Assembly (NCBI GenBank): GCA_964448245.1
Contig: CAYUWF010000003.1
Span: 1-53,166, forward strand
Direction: 5' to 3'
Source: DATEVL01 sp964448245
GTDB taxonomy: Bacteria > Chloroflexota > Anaerolineae > Anaerolineales > E44-bin32
Length of the DNA: 53,166 nt
The notes beneath the pieces are model-generated. The model made no database searches. It was not told the DNA's origin and was given only the letters and a program-made list of their open reading frames with translations. The translations under genes and the position numbers were made by a program. The stretch's first letter is position 1; each line of letters opens with the position of its first letter. Shown one piece after another: positions 1-7,708 of the stretch.

Positions 1-1148
1 AGGATGGCGGCCTCGTTCACCAGGTTCTCCAGGTCGGCGCCGACGAACCCGGGCGTCGCCTTGGCGACCTTCTCCAGGCTGACCTGCTCCTCGAGCGGTT
101 TGCCCTTGGCGTGCACTAGCAGGATCTGCTCGCGGCCGCGCATGTCGGGCCGGTCGAGGATCACCCGTCGGTCAAAGCGACCCGGGCGGAGCAGCGCCGG
201 GTCGAGCACGTCCGGTCGGTTGGTGGCGGCCATGATGATGACGTTGGTGTCGGTATTGAAGCCGTCCATCTCGACCAGCAGCTGGTTGAGCGTTTGCTCG
301 CGCTCGTCGTGGCTGCCGCCCAGGCCGGCGCCGCGCTGGCGCCCGACGGCGTCGATCTCATCGACGAAGACGATGCACGGCGAATGGCGCTTGGCCTGCT
401 CGAACAGATCGCGTACACGGCTGGCACCGACGCCAACGAACATCTCGACGAACTCCGACCCGGAAATCGAGAAGAAGGGGACTCCGGCTTCGCCGGAGAC
501 GGCCTTGGCCAGCAGCGTCTTGCCGGTGCCCGGCGGCCCGATGAGCAGCACGCCCTTCGGGATGCGAGCGCCCAGGCTGATGAACTTCTCCGGCTCCTTG
601 AGGAACTCGACGACCTCCTGCAGTTCCTCCTTGGCCTCGTCGACTCCGGCCACGTCCTGGAAGGTGACCGCCGGCTGGTCGCCGGTGAACATGCGCGCCC
701 GGCTCTTGCCGAAAGCCATCGCCTGATTGTTCGTCCCTTGCGCCTGGCGCAGCATGAAGAAGATCAGCCCGACGACCAGCAGTCCTGGAAGCAGATACGT
801 CACCAGGCCCAAGACCGTGTTCCAATCGCTGGGCTGTTTGATCTCCCAGACAACGGCGGTGGACGCCAGCTGCTCGGGAGTCACCCCCAGATCGAGCAGT
901 TGCTCGACGGCCGTCGCCGTCGGCTCCTTGCGCGTGATGCGCCTGTCGCCGTTGCCGAAGACGACCTCCAGCTCGTTCTCGTCGACGATGACGCGTTTGA
1001 CGTCGCCGCGCCGGATGGCTTCGGCCAACTGGTTGAAGTAATAAGGTTCGGCCTGGGTCTGGGTCGAGCGGAACTGAATGACCAGGGCGGCCACGATCAA
1101 CAACAGGATCAGGAGAACCGCGGTGTTCCGACCGCGCGGGGAATTCAA
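1..1148 (-). CDS. ftsH: ATP-dependent zinc metalloprotease FtsH, 5' part (cut by window edge)
   Basis: Membrane-anchored AAA+ protease that degrades damaged membrane and some soluble proteins. About 382 residues are present. There is an N-terminal TM helix (residues about 10-26), an extracytoplasmic domain, a second TM (about 112-133) and the AAA module with Walker A GPPGTGKT (204-211), pore motif FVGVG (237-241), Walker B IVFVDEID (259-266) and the second region of homology near 309-326. The zinc HEXXH protease domain lies beyond base 1. The start is TTG at 1148, chosen because a strong AGGAGG (1155-1160) sits six bases upstream and the first TM follows at once. A TATAAT box lies about 55 bases upstream. 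The truncation is due only to the window edge. Confidence 0.96.
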   Translation of the reverse strand, partial: MNSPRGRNTAVLLILLLIVAALVIQFRSTQTQAEPYYFNQLAEAIRRGDVKRVIVDENELEVVFGNGDRRITRKEPTATAVEQLLDLGVTPEQLASTAVVWEIKQPSDWNTVLGLVTYLLPGLLVVGLIFFMLRQAQGTNNQAMAFGKSRARMFTGDQPAVTFQDVAGVDEAKEELQEVVEFLKEPEKFISLGARIPKGVLLIGPPGTGKTLLAKAVSGEAGVPFFSISGSEFVEMFVGVGASRVRDLFEQAKRHSPCIVFVDEIDAVGRQRGAGLGGSHDEREQTLNQLLVEMDGFNTDTNVIIMAATNRPDVLDPALLRPGRFDRRVILDRPDMRGREQILLVHAKGKPLEEQVSLEKVAKATPGFVGADLENLVNEAAI

Positions 1149-1202
1149 GCTCTACCTCCTCAAGACACTTCGCCTGGCCGCCCTCGGAGCGGCGAGTTGC
1201 GA

Positions 1203-1208
1203 ATTATA
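1203..1208 (-). promoter_or_regulatory. Candidate -10 box of ftsH promoter
   Basis: TATAAT on the minus strand, about 55 bases before the ftsH TTG start. I see no convincing -35 hexamer at 16-18 bases, so this is a partial match. Confidence 0.4.
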
Positions 1209-1237
1209 CCTCACGCCCTCGAACATCCGTCTTAGAG

Positions 1238-2275
1238 TTACGTAAGCGGGCAGGCGGGGTAGCGCAGGCAGGCCCAGAGCCACACAGGCAGGAGGCCTCC
1301 GAGCGCCAGGAAAGCCAGGAGACCGAGAGCGACGGCGATCCAGTCCAAGCCCCCCGTCGCTGGCGGCGGCATGACGGCCGTTGGCGCATCGGCATGGATC
1401 GGTGGTGCCTCCGGGAAGGAGGCCGGATGCGGGCGCGCTTCGCCTGGGGGAGTCAACCCGGCCAGGACACGTCCCAATTGATCGGCCGTCCGATAGCGGG
1501 CCGACGGCTCTTTCGAGAGGACTTTGAGGATGACCTGATCCAGGGCCGGAGGGACCTCAGGGTTCAACCTGCGCGGGGAGGGCGGGGGCGCATGCAGATG
1601 CATTTCGGCCAAGGATGCAGAGTCATCCGCCTGGAAAGGCAACCGACCCGTCAGCGCCTCGAACAAGATCACTCCCAGCGAGTAAACGTCGCTGGCGGGG
1701 GAGGGCGGGCCTCCGGCGGCCTGCTCAGGCGCGAAGTACTGTGGGCTGCCCCAGACGAATTCGAAGATCTCCAGCGGGTCGATCGTGGACAGGGCTCGGG
1801 CGATGCCGAAGTCGGCGATCTTCGTGCGGCCGTCGGGCGCGACGAGGATGTTCTGCGGCTTGAGGTCGCAATGGATCAGGCCGGCCCGGTGCGCGTAGCC
1901 AACCCCGGCACAAGCCTGGGTCATGATTCCGAGAGTCTCGTCGACAGCGAGTCGCTGGCGCCGCCGCACCAGGGTCTTGAGGTCGGTCCCGCTCACCAAC
2001 TCCATGACGAAGAAGTATTCGTGAGCGTCGACGCCGAAGTCGTGGATCGTGACGATGTTGGGGTGGGAGAGATTGGCGGCGGCGCGGGCTTCCTGCAGGA
2101 AGCGCGCGTGAAAGGCCGAATCGGAGATCAGGTCTTCCCGCAGGAGCTTGATGGCCACCATGCGCTGGAGCTGAAGGTCGCGAGCCTGGAAAACGTGGGC
2201 CATGCCTCCGGTGCCGAGGCGGCTGAGGAGCTGGTAGCGGCCGGCCAGCGTCGAACCGAGGGTGGGGTCGCTCAT
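1238..2275 (-). CDS. Membrane-anchored serine/threonine protein kinase
   Basis: A 345-residue Hanks-type kinase. The glycine loop is GTGGMAHVF (21-29), the ATP-binding lysine is in VAIK (Lys43), the catalytic loop is HCDLKPQN (Asp137) and DFG is at 155-157, so all key catalytic residues are present. The domain ends near residue 275, followed by a Pro/Ala-rich linker and one C-terminal hydrophobic helix (about 313-335) with almost nothing after it. There is no PASTA, PQQ or other sensor domain, so the ligand is not evident. It is transcribed in the same direction as ftsH, 89 bases upstream. Substrates cannot be inferred. No phosphatase is adjacent; the nearest is in the 7.7-13.7 kb operon. Confidence 0.93.
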   Translation of the reverse strand: MSDPTLGSTLAGRYQLLSRLGTGGMAHVFQARDLQLQRMVAIKLLREDLISDSAFHARFLQEARAAANLSHPNIVTIHDFGVDAHEYFFVMELVSGTDLKTLVRRRQRLAVDETLGIMTQACAGVGYAHRAGLIHCDLKPQNILVAPDGRTKIADFGIARALSTIDPLEIFEFVWGSPQYFAPEQAAGGPPSPASDVYSLGVILFEALTGRLPFQADDSASLAEMHLHAPPPSPRRLNPEVPPALDQVILKVLSKEPSARYRTADQLGRVLAGLTPPGEARPHPASFPEAPPIHADAPTAVMPPPATGGLDWIAVALGLLAFLALGGLLPVWLWACLRYPACPLT

Positions 2276-2355
2276 GGCGCGCCCATTCTACGTGTGACGG
2301 AGTCTGGGGGCAATGACCGCGCGGCGCGCACGGCGGGCAACATCTGTCATTCCAA

Positions 2356-2383
2356 GCGCCCCTGAGCGGAGCCGAAGGGGCGC
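2356..2383. repeat. Hairpin with GAGCGGAGCCGA loop (dispersed repeat)
   Basis: Arms gcgcccct (2356-2363) and aggggcgc (2376-2383) enclose gagcggagccga. The same loop motif, with different arms, recurs near 5877, 5936 and 5995, and in altered form near 33880. It lies in a 368-base stretch (2276-2643) that holds no gene I can support. Confidence 0.6.
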
Positions 2384-2430
2384 GACAGCCGGCGGACTGC
2401 GCCCGCACCGCCCGCCCGGGCAGTTCTGCA

Positions 2431-2530
2431 ACTGTCGCTCGGCCTTGAGGGCCTTCGCTTCGTGAAGCGCCCCGGAGGGCGGAATGGCGTGTGGGAATGA
2501 TGGTCCCGCCGCGATAGTCTTCTCGACCAT
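2431..2530 (-). repeat. Degenerate dispersed repeat, copy 1
   Basis: Read on the minus strand, this stretch resembles 5640-5740: both start ATGGTCGA, contain a gcgaagc/gcgaggc block and end in CAAGGCCGAGCGA. It creates short spurious ORFs in both places. The mechanism of spread is unknown. Confidence 0.5.
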
Positions 2531-2594
2531 GGTCTACGCCCGCGCCCTCGCCTAGCGGAGTCCGCCTCCGTCCTTAGCGGCTCGTGCCCGCTGC

Positions 2595-2623
2595 GACGGG
2601 GCGCGAGCCCCGTCGGCTATAAT
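2595..2623 (+). promoter_or_regulatory. Hairpin abutting a TATAAT box upstream of the lipid kinase gene
   Basis: A perfect stem gacggggc/gccccgtc (2595-2602, 2607-2614; loop gcga) is followed four bases later by TATAAT (2618-2623), 20 bases before the ATG at 2644. The hairpin occupies much of where a -35 region would be, so it could be an operator or a terminator of upstream transcription. No -35 hexamer is visible. Confidence 0.4.
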
Positions 2624-2643
2624 CCGGCGAGGGAGCCGACCGG

Positions 2644-3606
2644 ATGCGCGTGGCATGGGTCGTCCACAATCCAACTGCCGGAAGGTTCCCCTCGGAATCG
2701 TTGGTCCGCCGCGCGGCGGCGGTCTTCTCCTCCGCCGGCTGGTCGGTGAACTTCGAGACGGCGCAGCGGCGGGATCACCTCAAGGAGCTCATCCTCCAGT
2801 CGGCCAAAGCCTCGGCGGACGTCCTGGTCGTCGCCGGGGGCGATGGGACGGTCGGTCTGGCGGCCTCCTTGTTGCGCGGCACGAACACGGCCTTGGGCGT
2901 TCTTCCGACCGGGACGGCCAACGTCTGGGCGCGGGAGCTTGGCACGCCGCCGCCGCACTGGACCCAGCGCAACAGCATCGAACTCATCGCCGAAAGGCTC
3001 GTCAACGGCGAGGTCAGGCAGGTCGACCTCGGGGAAGCCAACGGGCGGGCGTTCCTGCTCTGGGCGGGCACCGGGCTGGACGCGCGCGTCGTCAACCTGA
3101 TCGAACCGCGGGGCCGCCTGGCCAAAGTCCTGCCGACGGCTCTTTACGCCGTCCACACGCTGCGCAGCGCCCACGGCTGGGACGGCCTCGACCTGGAGGT
3201 CATCTGGCCGGGCGGGCGAGTTCGTGGCCGCTATCTTGTGGCGGTGGCGAGCAACGTCCGCTTCTACGGAGGCGGTCTGCTGCGCCTGGCGCCGGAAGCG
3301 CGCGTGGACGACGGGCTGCTCGATTTCTGGATTCTGGAAGGCCACACGATCGGCGACACGGTCGTGCGCCTGCTGCAGATCGCCCGCGGCGTCCATCTGA
3401 CCGGCTCGGGTTTCGTCCACTTCCGTGCCGCCCAGGCGGAGTTTCGGGGAAACGGAAACCTACCGATGCAATTCGACGGAGAACCGGGGACGGTCCAGTC
3501 GCCGGTAACGCTCAAGGTGCTGCCCCGCGAGCTGCGGGTCCTCCTACCCAGCGGAGGCTCCGGCGGGCTCTTCCAGTCCGTAGAGAGCGAATCCCTGCAG
3601 GTGTGA
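2644..3606 (+). CDS. Diacylglycerol kinase-like lipid kinase (YegS/DgkB family)
   Basis: A 320-residue single-domain lipid kinase that would transfer ATP phosphate to diacylglycerol, sphingoid or related lipids at the membrane. The family signature VAGGDGTV (64-71) and nucleotide-binding PTGTAN (88-93) are intact, and the length is normal for the family. The C-terminal lobe carries the usual FYGGGLLRLAP and D-G-L-L-D-F motifs. The gene ends two bases before the antiporter start and so probably shares its transcript. The exact lipid substrate cannot be read from the sequence. Confidence 0.93.
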   Translation: MRVAWVVHNPTAGRFPSESLVRRAAAVFSSAGWSVNFETAQRRDHLKELILQSAKASADVLVVAGGDGTVGLAASLLRGTNTALGVLPTGTANVWARELGTPPPHWTQRNSIELIAERLVNGEVRQVDLGEANGRAFLLWAGTGLDARVVNLIEPRGRLAKVLPTALYAVHTLRSAHGWDGLDLEVIWPGGRVRGRYLVAVASNVRFYGGGLLRLAPEARVDDGLLDFWILEGHTIGDTVVRLLQIARGVHLTGSGFVHFRAAQAEFRGNGNLPMQFDGEPGTVQSPVTLKVLPRELRVLLPSGGSGGLFQSVESESLQV

Positions 3607-3607
3607 C

Positions 3608-4696
3608 GTGGTCGTGATGCGCCAGATCGTGCGGCGGCCTCTCTACTGGCTGCTGATCCTGCTCCCCTTGGCGATATTGCTGCCGGCAGCGGGTGCCTCG
3701 CCCAGCCTTATCCTTCTGGCGACGGCCCTGGCCATCATCCCGCTGGCAGGGTTGCTGGGGCAGGCCACTGAAGTGCTGGCGGCCTACTCCGGGCCGCGCG
3801 TCGGCGGCCTGCTGAACGCCACCCTCGGCAACGCCGCCGAGCTGATCATTACGATCATCGCCATTCGCGAAGGACTGCTGGAGCTGGTCAAGGCCTCGAT
3901 CACGGGCTCGATCATCGGGAACTTGCTCCTGGTGCTCGGCGCCAGCATGCTGGCCGGCGGACTGCGCAACGGGCTGCAGACCTTCGATCGGCGACGGGCG
4001 CTCGGCGACTGCATCCTCCTGCTCCTGGCGGTCGTGGGGCTGGCGGTGCCGTCGCTCTTCGTCCAGGCCAGCGAGGGAATCCACGACGCGGGGGACGTCG
4101 AGGTCTTGAGCCTGGGTGTCGCCTTGCTGATGATCCTGACCTACGGCCTGGGGATGTTCTACAGTTTCCGCGGCGACGGCGCCCCCCTGACGCGGGCCTC
4201 GACCGAGGCAGCCCAGGTCCACGCCGACGGCTGGTCCCGGCGGACGGCGTTCATCGTCCTGGCCGCCGCCACAGCCGGCGTCGTCTGGCTCAGCGAGATC
4301 CTCGTGGGCCAGGTGGAGCCCGTCGTCTCCTCCCTCGGCATCTCGGAGTTCTTCCTGGGGGTCATCCTGGTGCCGATCATCGGCAACGTCGCCGAGCATC
4401 TGGTGGCGGTGACGGTGGCGATGAAGAACCAGATGAGCCTGAGCGTCGAGATCGCCGTGGGATCGAGCCTGCAGATCGCCCTCTTCGTGGCGCCGGCTTT
4501 GGTCTTCCTCAGCCTGGCTATGGGCAATCCTCTGACGCTCGTCTTCAATCCCTTTGAGCTGATCGCCTTGATCGGGGCGGTGATCATTGTCACCCAGGTC
4601 GCCGGCGATGGGGAGTCGAATTGGCTGGAGGGCGCCGAGCTCGTTGTCCTCTACCTGATTTTCGCCATCGCCTTCTTCCTCCTGCCTTCGGCATGA
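3608..4696 (+). CDS. cax: Ca2+/H+ antiporter (CaCA/CAX family)
   Basis: A 362-residue polytopic membrane protein with about 11 hydrophobic helices. It carries the two inverted family repeats, GNAAELIITIIAIREG near residues 75-90 and GNVAEHLVAVTVAMKN near 258-273; their acidic residues are expected to bind the ion. It would exchange cytosolic Ca2+ for protons. The GTG start at 3608 lies just after the lipid-kinase stop; an ATG nine bases later is an equally possible start. Its last codons overlap the next gene (ATGA), so coupled translation is likely. Confidence 0.94.
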   Translation: MVVMRQIVRRPLYWLLILLPLAILLPAAGASPSLILLATALAIIPLAGLLGQATEVLAAYSGPRVGGLLNATLGNAAELIITIIAIREGLLELVKASITGSIIGNLLLVLGASMLAGGLRNGLQTFDRRRALGDCILLLLAVVGLAVPSLFVQASEGIHDAGDVEVLSLGVALLMILTYGLGMFYSFRGDGAPLTRASTEAAQVHADGWSRRTAFIVLAAATAGVVWLSEILVGQVEPVVSSLGISEFFLGVILVPIIGNVAEHLVAVTVAMKNQMSLSVEIAVGSSLQIALFVAPALVFLSLAMGNPLTLVFNPFELIALIGAVIIVTQVAGDGESNWLEGAELVVLYLIFAIAFFLLPSA

Positions 4697-5193
4697 ACTC
4701 ACGGGGCGGGCCGAGCCGGTTGAGGAGGGACGTCGGATGTCTGTGGCCGGCTCTTGGTGTGGTGGCAGGACTCGCAGCCGGCGTCGTGTTCATCGGGCTG
4801 GGCGCGGCCACCCGCTCTGCGCGCGTCGCCTTCGAGGCAGCTACGCCCGCGGTGATCCGCGTAGCCGCGCCAACCGGCACCCCGACGCCGCTTCCGACGG
4901 TTCCGCTTCCGACCTCGACCGTTACGCCGCCCTCGGCCGGACCTGGAGGGCCGTTTCTCATCGGCGATCTGGTCGAAGTGTTCGGCACGGGCGGCGACGG
5001 CGTGCGGCTGAGGTCTGCTCCGAGCCTTGGCGCAGCCGGCGTCGGCCTGGGCAGGGAGGGTGAGACCTTCCAGGTAACAAACGGCCCGGCCGAGGGTTCC
5101 GGGCACGTCTGGTGGCACCTTGTCTCTCTTGGGGATGCGGGGCGGCAGGGATGGGCGGTGGCCGAATTCCTGCGGACCCTGCAGAGCCCCTGA
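4693..5193 (+). CDS. Membrane-anchored or secreted SH3-like domain protein
   Basis: A 166-residue protein whose ATG overlaps the antiporter stop (ATGA), preferred over the in-frame start at 4621. One hydrophobic segment (about residues 17-37) acts as signal anchor, followed by a low-complexity Thr/Pro linker (PTGTPTPLPTVPLPTSTVT). The C-terminal ~70 residues look like a bacterial SH3 (SH3b) domain, with the VRLRSAPSLGAA and WWHLVSL...GWA elements typical of that fold. Such domains usually bind cell-wall or envelope ligands. Its role relative to the antiporter is unknown. Confidence 0.75.
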   Translation: MNSRGGPSRLRRDVGCLWPALGVVAGLAAGVVFIGLGAATRSARVAFEAATPAVIRVAAPTGTPTPLPTVPLPTSTVTPPSAGPGGPFLIGDLVEVFGTGGDGVRLRSAPSLGAAGVGLGREGETFQVTNGPAEGSGHVWWHLVSLGDAGRQGWAVAEFLRTLQSP

Positions 5194-5223
5194 CGGAGAG
5201 CCGAGGCAAGGCGAGCGAGGGGC

Positions 5224-5556
5224 ATGCGTCCGAAATCGGTCCAGGCATCGAAATCACGCGCCGAGCTGGTGATCGTCTGGGAGGACGGCCACCAGAGCCG
5301 CTATCCGCTGGCCGGCTTGCGCGCTGCCTGTCCGTGCGCGGAGTGCCGCGGCGGACATGAGGGGATGGCCCAGCCTGTTTCATCGGCGCTCATGAAGGCG
5401 AAGGCCGTGTCCGGCGCGGCGGCCGAGTTGGTCTCGCTAGAAGCCGTCGGCAACTATGCCATCCTTCCGGTTTGGGCGGACGGGCATCGTTACGGGATCT
5501 ACTCCTGGGAGATGCTGCGCCGGCTGTGCCCGTGCGGGCAGCACGGCGGCGAATGA
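5224..5556 (+). CDS. DUF971 (GBBH-like N-terminal domain) protein
   Basis: A 110-residue protein matching the DUF971 / gamma-butyrobetaine hydroxylase-like N-terminal fold. It has IVWEDGHQSRYPLAGLRAACPC, then a YAILPVWADGH...GIYSWEMLRRLCPC half. The paired Cys residues (CPCAEC near 38-43, CPC near 102-104) suggest a metal or Fe-S site, as in relatives near Fe-S assembly and Mrp-type ATPase genes; no such gene is adjacent here. It is 30 bases downstream of the SH3-like gene and probably the last gene of that transcript. Function unproven. Confidence 0.85.
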   Translation: MRPKSVQASKSRAELVIVWEDGHQSRYPLAGLRAACPCAECRGGHEGMAQPVSSALMKAKAVSGAAAELVSLEAVGNYAILPVWADGHRYGIYSWEMLRRLCPCGQHGGE

Positions 5557-5639
5557 AGCGCGGGACTCGCACCGCGGGCGGCCTGTCCCCATGTCAGCTC
5601 TCCGACCCCAAGGCGCTCCCTCGAGCCACAAAAAGGGGA

Positions 5640-5740
5640 TTCCTCGCTCGGCCTTGAAGGCCTCGCTTCGCAAAGCACTCCAGAGGGGCGCCATGACACG
5701 CGGGAGTGAGCGTCCGGCCGCAACGGTATCTTCGACCATG
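5640..5740 (-). repeat. Degenerate dispersed repeat, copy 2
   Basis: Partner of 2431-2530 (minus strand), with the same ATGGTCGA start and CAAGGCCGAGCGA end and diverged middle. It lies in a 688-base gene-free stretch (5557-6244). Confidence 0.5.
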
Positions 5741-5872
5741 TCATTCCGAGCGCCCGAGCCTTTGGCGAGGGCGCGAGGAATCTCTGATGCGCGGCGGTCG
5801 CTCGACGACCTGCGGGTGCAGACCCATGGCCCCGAGGCGCCCGTTTTGAGTCACATCATCGGGATTGCTCGC

Positions 5873-6018
5873 CCCGTCCTGAGCGTAGCCGAAGGGCGGG
5901 GCTCAGAATGACAGGTTGATGGGGGTCGCCGCCCGTCCTGAGCGCAGCCGGAGGGCGGGGCTCAGAATGGCAGGTTGATGGGGGTCGCCGCCCGTCCTGA
6001 GCGTAGCCGAAGGGCGGG
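5873..6018. repeat. 59-bp tandem repeat, about 2.5 units
   Basis: Units begin with cccgtcctgagcg at 5873, 5932 and 5991, a constant 59-base period; the third is partial. Each contains the hairpin-forming core cctgagcg(t/c)agccg(a/g)aggg seen elsewhere in the window. Only a few substitutions separate the units, so the duplication looks recent. No coding function is visible. Confidence 0.85.
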
Positions 6019-6065
6019 ATCGGAAGGTTACTCTGAAATCGGAGGGGGAGATGGCGATCGACGCC

Positions 6066-6092
6066 TAGGGGCGGGTCTCAGACCCGCCCCTA
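6066..6092. repeat. Palindrome taggggcgggtct/agacccgccccta, left of gap
   Basis: Perfect 13-base arms around one central base. It is probably the same physical copy as 6221-6247, printed twice because contig ends overlap across the N gap. Confidence 0.85.
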
Positions 6093-6113
6093 CAGATAAT
6101 CCTTCAAGTTGTG

Positions 6114-6213
6114 NNNNNNNNNNNNNNNNNNNNNNNNNNNNNNNNNNNNNNNNNNNNNNNNNNNNNNNNNNNNNNNNNNNNNNNNNNNNNNNNNNNNNNN
6201 NNNNNNNNNNNNN
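6114..6213. other. Assembly gap (100 N) flanked by identical 55-bp ends
   Basis: Exactly 100 unknown bases. The 55 bases before (6059-6113) are identical to the 55 after (6214-6268), so the two contigs probably overlap and the gap is an artefact. Coordinates to the right may be inflated by about 155 bases. Confidence 0.9.
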
Positions 6214-6220
6214 CGACGCC

Positions 6221-6247
6221 TAGGGGCGGGTCTCAGACCCGCCCCTA
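6221..6247. terminator. Palindrome overlapping the regulator stop codon
   Basis: Perfect 13-base arms around one base. Its right arm includes the TAG stop (6245-6247) of the leftward regulator, so it would form an RNA hairpin at the very end of that message. No T-run follows, so it is a 3'-stabilising or weak terminator element at best. Members of the same family lie at 27681 and 31838. Confidence 0.55.
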
Positions 6248-6898
6248 CAGATAATCCTTCAAGTTGTGCTGGACGGCGTAGGCGGCCGCCTCGGCGCGGT
6301 TGCGCACATTGAGCTTCGAAAGGATGCTGCTGACGTAGTTGCGCACGGTGCCTTCGCCCAGGTAGAGCGCCTCGGCGATCTGGCGGTTCGTCCGGCCCTC
6401 CGCCACCAGCTGCAGGACGTGCATCTCCTGCTGGGTGAGATCGGCGAAGGCCGAGGCCTCCTCTGCGCGGGCCGCCTTGCGCACCTCCTGGAAGACCCGC
6501 TGGGTGACCGCCGGATCGAGCAGGGCCTCGCCGCGCCCGATGGTCTCGATCGCCCGCACCAGGTCCTCACTGCCGATCTGCTTGAGGACGTAGCCGGCGG
6601 CGCCGGCGCGGATCGCCGAGAAGAGCATTTCATCCTCGGCGTAGGAGGTGAGCATGATGACCTTCGTCTGCGGGAAGCGGGTGGTGATCTCCTGACAGGC
6701 CTCGATACCGGATTCGCCCTTGAGGCGGATGTCCATCACGACCACGTCCGGCTGGTAGGCCGCCGTCTTGTCGACTGCCTCCCGCGCCGTGGCCGCCTCG
6801 GCGACGACCTCGAAGCTCGGGTGCCGCTCGAGCAGCGAACGCAATCCCACCCGGACGACTTCGTGATCATCCACCAAGATAATCCGTTGATGGGGCAT
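6245..6898 (-). CDS. NarL/LuxR-type two-component response regulator
   Basis: A 217-residue regulator. The receiver domain occupies residues about 4-120, with acidic pair Asp10-Asp11 and phospho-acceptor Asp56 in VVMDIRL. A LuxR-type helix-turn-helix follows at about 152-215 (LTQQEMHVLQLVAEGRTNRQIA...), giving DevR/LiaR-like architecture. A phosphorylated dimer would bind DNA. No histidine kinase gene is adjacent, so it is an orphan here. The last eight codons and stop are printed again left of the gap because of the contig overlap. A large palindrome (6951-6983) lies 53 bases upstream of the ATG and could be its control site. Confidence 0.93.
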   Translation of the reverse strand: MPHQRIILVDDHEVVRVGLRSLLERHPSFEVVAEAATAREAVDKTAAYQPDVVVMDIRLKGESGIEACQEITTRFPQTKVIMLTSYAEDEMLFSAIRAGAAGYVLKQIGSEDLVRAIETIGRGEALLDPAVTQRVFQEVRKAARAEEASAFADLTQQEMHVLQLVAEGRTNRQIAEALYLGEGTVRNYVSSILSKLNVRNRAEAAAYAVQHNLKDYL

Positions 6899-6950
6899 CG
6901 CACCTCACACGCAGGCCGATTCTAGCGCGAGCCAACCTGGCGGGCAAGAA

Positions 6951-6983
6951 CGCAAACCGGTTCCGCCAGGGAACCGGTTTGCG
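6951..6983. repeat. Perfect 14-bp inverted repeat upstream of the regulator gene
   Basis: Arms cgcaaaccggttcc (6951-6964) and ggaaccggtttgcg (6970-6983), loop gccag. No T-run on either side, so it is less likely an intrinsic terminator than an operator or a palindromic repeat. Each arm holds an AACCGGTT palindrome. Confidence 0.6.
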
Positions 6984-7005
6984 TACCGAGCGCGGTCGGC
7001 GTCGC

Positions 7006-7650
7006 CACTTTGCCTTGACGATGATCGTCTTGAGTTTGACCTCATCGGCCTCCGGCAGGGCCAGGGTCGGAACGCCGTTCTCGATTTTGGCACGGGCGCG
7101 ATCGGCGACGACCGGTGCCGGGAGCGGTAGGGGGCGCGAGAGCTCGCCCGCTCGCGCTCGCGCAAGGAGCAGGCTGCTGAAAAATGGAGACCGGTGTCAA
7201 ACCCCCACCCCGACGAAATCGCTCGTGCTCAGGCACTGTCGGCGGAGAGGCCATACAAGCTGCTCCCGGGAAGGCACCGGGACGGTGTCCGCAAGGGGTC
7301 GGGGGTCGAGGCGGGAGCGGGCTTTTTCAGCAGCCTCGTAGTACGTGACCTCCCGGGTTGCGGCTTCGTCGCTCATCGATCCACACAAGGTGAGCACGTC
7401 GCCCGGAACACAGATGTTGATGTCCTGCGCCCGGGACTCCGGGCAAGGTGGCCATCACCACGACCTCGTCGTTCGTCTGGAACAGGTCGACCGGGGGGAG
7501 GCCGGCGGCCTCCGTCCAACCCCGCAAGTCGGCCACGGGTTCATTGAAGAACCGGTCGATCTTCTCCCGCATGCTCAGCGGCTCCCGATAGGGCCATCGA
7601 CCAAGGCGCGACCTCGTATCACGCCGCGGGGCGGCGTTTCTCGCATCCAC
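7006..7650 (-). pseudogene. Hsp20 small heat-shock protein, disrupted by a MITE and frameshifts
   Basis: Pieces of one Hsp20/alpha-crystallin gene lie in order but in different frames. The N-terminal part (7650 down to about 7440) reads LSMREKIDRFF, then ...DEVVVMATLPGV. A frame change leads to RAQDINICVPGDVLTL...REVTYY (about 7435-7340). A 166-bp insertion with inverted ends follows, then LRERER, a one-base frame change, and GELSRPLPLP...AKIENGVPTLALPEADEVKLKT ending in VKAK near 7006. The order matches an intact Hsp20 closely. At least two frameshifts plus the insertion make it non-functional. Start and end are approximate. Confidence 0.85.
7171..7336. mobile_element. MITE-like element, copy 1 (inserted in the Hsp20 gene)
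   Basis: A 166-bp element with perfect 14-bp terminal inverted repeats aggctgctgaaaaa (7171-7184) and tttttcagcagcct (7323-7336). The interior encodes no transposase and closely matches 10730-10910 in the opposite orientation, including long blocks such as tgctcccgggaaggcaccgg. It splits the Hsp20 reading frame. I see no clear target duplication; ends may extend a few bases because both copies share cctcgtag outside the right repeat. Confidence 0.85.
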
Positions 7651-7708
7651 TCTACGAGAGATCCGTCTGAGGGAGGTTAACGCCGAGCCGGCGCCGCCGG
7701 GCCGTGGG

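Noticed and set aside
5873..6018. Possible CRISPR array
   Set aside because: The 59-bp repeats are directly contiguous without unique spacers, and no cas gene is present.
5975..6312. Rightward ORFs spanning the N gap
   Set aside because: They exist only because Ns were translated as X, and include tandem repeat and palindrome sequence.
7194..7547. Rightward ORF across the MITE and Hsp20 remnant
   Set aside because: Its N-terminal residues recur in the second MITE copy as a frame that opens by repeat sequence, not as a protein family.
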